A stretch of DNA of 15,376 nt from JAAYDS01 sp039680625 (GTDB taxonomy: Bacteria > Chloroflexota > Anaerolineae > UBA1429), in contig JBDKSN010000068.1 in the NCBI GenBank assembly GCA_039680625.1, positions 1-15,376 on the forward strand. Direction: 5' to 3'. Position numbers and translations under genes: made by a program. The notes below the pieces were generated by a model, which did not search any database, was not told where the DNA came from, and saw only the letters and a program-made list of their open reading frames with translations. Shown here one piece after another: positions 13,641-15,376 of the stretch. The first letter of the stretch is position 1; each line of letters opens with the position of its first letter.

Positions 13641-14999
13641 CTACAGGTTGACCGGAGGCAGCTTTTGCAGCGAAGCCTGGATCAGCTCCTCAGGATAGGC
13701 ATAGTCCTCGAGACGGCCGCCGAGGTAGGCGTCATACGAACTCAGGTCGAGCAGGCCGTGGCCGCTCAGGCAAAAGACGATGACGCGCTCATCGCCCTTG
13801 GCTTTGGCATCCAGCGCCTCGTCGATGGCGACGCGGATGGCGTGCGCCGACTCGGGCGCGGGGATGATGCCCTCTGAGCGGGCGAACGTAAGCGCCGCCT
13901 CGAAAGTGGCCAGTTGCGGCACGGCGACGGCGTCGATCAGCCCAAGGTGATGCCCGAGTGCCAGGATGGGCGCCACACCGTGATAGCGCAAGCCACCGGC
14001 GTGGATCTTGGGCGGCACAAAGTCGTGGCCCAGCGTATCCATCTTGACGATCGGGGCCATCTTGGCCGTATCGCCATAGTCAAAGGCATAGACTCCCTTA
14101 GTCATCGAGGGGCAGGACATCGGCTCCACGCCCACCAGGCGCGTCTTGGCGCCGTCGCGCAGGTTGTTGCGCAAGAAGGGCAGGGCGATGCCGCCAAAGT
14201 TCGAGCCACCACCCACGCAACCCACTACGACATCGGCGTCCACGCCGGCCTTGTCGAGCTGCATCAGGGTCTCTTCCCCAATGACGGTCTGATGCATCAA
14301 GACGTGGTTGAGCACACTGCCCAGCGAATAGTGCGTGTCTTCGTTCTGGATGGCAACTTCGCAGGCCTCGCTGATCGCCATGCCCAGCGTGCCCGGGCAA
14401 TCGGGATCTTGTGCGAGGATGGCGCGACCCGCGGCCGTCTCGTTGCTGGGGCTGGGCGTCACTGAGGCACCAAAGAGCTGCATCACCGAGCGACGATAGG
14501 GCTTCTGCTCATAGCTGACCTTGACCATGTACACCTTGCAGGCGATGTCGAAAAAGTTGCAGGCCATGGCCAACGCGGCGCCCCACTGACCGGCGCCCGT
14601 CTCGGTGGTGAGCTTGTTCGTGCCTTCGATCTTGTTGTAGAACGCCTGGGGCACGGCCGTGTTCGGTTTGTGGCTGCCCACCGGGCTGACGCCCTCGTAC
14701 TTGTAAAAGATCTTGGCGGGCGTGCCCAGCGCCTTTTCTAGGCGCACGGCACGGATCAGCGGGGTAGGCCTCCAGAGAGCATAGACGTCCCGCACCTCTT
14801 TGGGGATGTCGATATAGCGTTCATGGCTCATCTCTTGGCGCAGAATCTCCATCGGAAAGAGCGGCGCCATGTCCTCGGGGCTGGCTGGCTGCATCGTCAC
14901 CGGGTGTAGGGTCGGCGGTAGCGGCTCGGGCAAGTCCGCCTGGATGTTGTACCACTGCTTGGGGATATCGTTCTGGCTGAGATTGAATTGCGTCTCCAT
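13641..14999 (-). CDS. trpB2: Tryptophan synthase beta chain-like, TrpB2 type
   Basis: This 452-aa PLP enzyme joins indole (or a related nucleophile) to serine to make tryptophan. It has TrpB2 rather than TrpB1 features: an extended N-terminal region of about 75 residues including DIPKQWYNIQADLP, RPTPL near 77-81, the PLP lysine K111 in GSHKPN, the catalytic Glu E133 in ETGAGQWG (TrpB1 usually has H in place of W), a CVGGGSNFGG phosphate loop, GVEPMSCPS, and SGHGLLDL near the C-terminus. The ATG at 14999 gives METQFNLSQND and follows an AAGGAG-type site; the ORF extension to TTG 15095 runs through the leader terminator and is not real. No trpA is adjacent. The T-box leader upstream responds to tRNA-Trp, strongly supporting a tryptophan role in vivo. 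Confidence 0.94.
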   Translation of the reverse strand: METQFNLSQNDIPKQWYNIQADLPEPLPPTLHPVTMQPASPEDMAPLFPMEILRQEMSHERYIDIPKEVRDVYALWRPTPLIRAVRLEKALGTPAKIFYKYEGVSPVGSHKPNTAVPQAFYNKIEGTNKLTTETGAGQWGAALAMACNFFDIACKVYMVKVSYEQKPYRRSVMQLFGASVTPSPSNETAAGRAILAQDPDCPGTLGMAISEACEVAIQNEDTHYSLGSVLNHVLMHQTVIGEETLMQLDKAGVDADVVVGCVGGGSNFGGIALPFLRNNLRDGAKTRLVGVEPMSCPSMTKGVYAFDYGDTAKMAPIVKMDTLGHDFVPPKIHAGGLRYHGVAPILALGHHLGLIDAVAVPQLATFEAALTFARSEGIIPAPESAHAIRVAIDEALDAKAKGDERVIVFCLSGHGLLDLSSYDAYLGGRLEDYAYPEELIQASLQKLPPVNL

Positions 15000-15089
15000 G
15001 ATCCTTCTACTCCTTGTACTCGTTGTCTGTCTTTCGAGAGAAGAGCCGAGCCGTAGCGCAGGCCTCCTTTCGCGTGGCCGCCACGCCGG

Positions 15090-15130
15090 AAACAAAAACA
15101 GGCCCTCATCCCTAAAGGGACGAGGGCCTG
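15090..15130 (-). terminator. T-box leader terminator
   Basis: On the minus strand a 14-bp stem (15130-15117 with 15112-15099, loop TTTA, one G-T pair) is followed by a T-rich run (15098-15090). Its 5' arm includes the CGTCCCT element needed by the antiterminator, so the two structures are mutually exclusive. Confidence 0.93.
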
Positions 15131-15376
15131 TTGCTCCCGTGGTGCCACCCTACTTAGCCTGGCCCTAGAACGAAACAACCCCACCGTGATGGCGGGGGTG
15201 TCTACAAGCCAGCCTCACTCCGCAGGTACGGGCCCTTGGGACTCTTGCCCAATGCCGATACCCTCTGCCCTGATAACGGTGGCGACTCCGTTGCCCCCTA
15301 CTTGCCGTTGCTTTCGGTGGCACAGCTCCCGGGCCCATTCACCATCTGCGCTGATACCGGGTTCACACCTACTCCC
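15090..15376 (-). promoter_or_regulatory. T-box riboswitch, tRNA-Trp type, 5' end beyond the window
   Basis: Read on the minus strand, this leader of trpB2 holds the T-box hallmark AGGGTGGCACCACGGG (15151-15136) and the partner CGTCCCT (15122-15116), which form the antiterminator, followed by a competing terminator. Upstream, the visible 3' part of stem I has the distal loop GGTGTGAA (15369-15362) closed by GGG and CCC, and a specifier region reading GGTGAA then TGG (15337-15335) then GCCCGGGAGC. TGG is the tryptophan codon. The TGGC bulge would pair with GCCA at the end of an uncharged tRNA with discriminator G73, as bacterial tRNA-Trp has. A stem III candidate lies at 15179-15198. Uncharged tRNA-Trp should favour read-through into trpB2. 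The 5' half of stem I and the promoter are outside the window. Confidence 0.93.

Noticed and set aside
15068..15087. Second ribosome-site-like AAAGGAGG and a 6-bp hairpin between the T-box terminator and trpB2
   Set aside because: No ATG, GTG or TTG follows at a usable distance, so no leader peptide is supported; the hairpin has no tail.
15000..15095. N-terminal extension of TrpB2 from TTG 15095
   Set aside because: It would be translated from the T-run of the leader terminator and is Arg/Ser-rich without homology; ATG 14999 fits the family.
1..15376. CRISPR arrays, insertion sequences, phage or toxin-antitoxin genes
   Set aside because: No spaced repeats, transposase, integrase or small paired ORFs with ribosome sites were seen.

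Overview
The window is a compact, high-GC bacterial chromosome segment with closely packed genes, alternative GTG/TTG starts, clear Shine-Dalgarno (SD) sequences and sigma70-type promoters. Gene content (long-form HPF, RecN, a T-box leader, stand-alone TrpB2, UvdE-type endonuclease, lipoproteins) suggests a Chloroflexota (Anaerolineae-like) genome. That placement is inferred from gene style, not from a marker gene, and another high-GC T-box-using lineage is possible. I found no mobile element, CRISPR array, tRNA or rRNA.

Region 1 (1-4486, minus strand) is a five-gene run transcribed leftwards: an M20 metallopeptidase, a leucyl aminopeptidase (PepA, M17), a ComEA-like SLBB + helix-hairpin-helix DNA-binding lipoprotein, an unrecognised 246-aa conserved-looking protein, and the N-terminus of a UvdE/UvsE UV-damage endonuclease cut by the window edge. 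Gaps are 11-22 nt, so this is probably one operon. A NIF3-like metal-binding protein (4582-5367) lies just upstream in the same direction.

Region 2 (5456-8317) has recN on the plus strand, divergent from the NIF3-like gene and with its own near-consensus promoter. A polytopic membrane protein on the minus strand converges with recN so tightly that the last 76 nt of the two genes overlap.

Region 3 (8318-9171) is an AT-rich divergent regulatory region, then the long hibernation-promoting factor gene with a strong promoter, a 5'-UTR hairpin and a classical intrinsic terminator.

Region 4 (9152-12095, minus) is a three-gene translationally coupled cassette (overlaps of 1 and 4 nt). It encodes a lipoprotein with duplicated Ig-like domains and two family-2 glycosyltransferases, probably for a cell-surface glycan. 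Region 5 is folC (plus).

Region 6 (13641-15376, minus) is a stand-alone TrpB2-type tryptophan synthase beta chain preceded by a T-box riboswitch. Its readable specifier (UGG) and T-loop (UGGC) both fit tRNA-Trp.

Most of the window is housekeeping. The best leads for something less described are the unrecognised gene at 241-981, the lipoprotein/glycosyltransferase cassette, the T-box-trpB2 unit and the recN/membrane-protein overlap. I see no obvious defence or mobile system.
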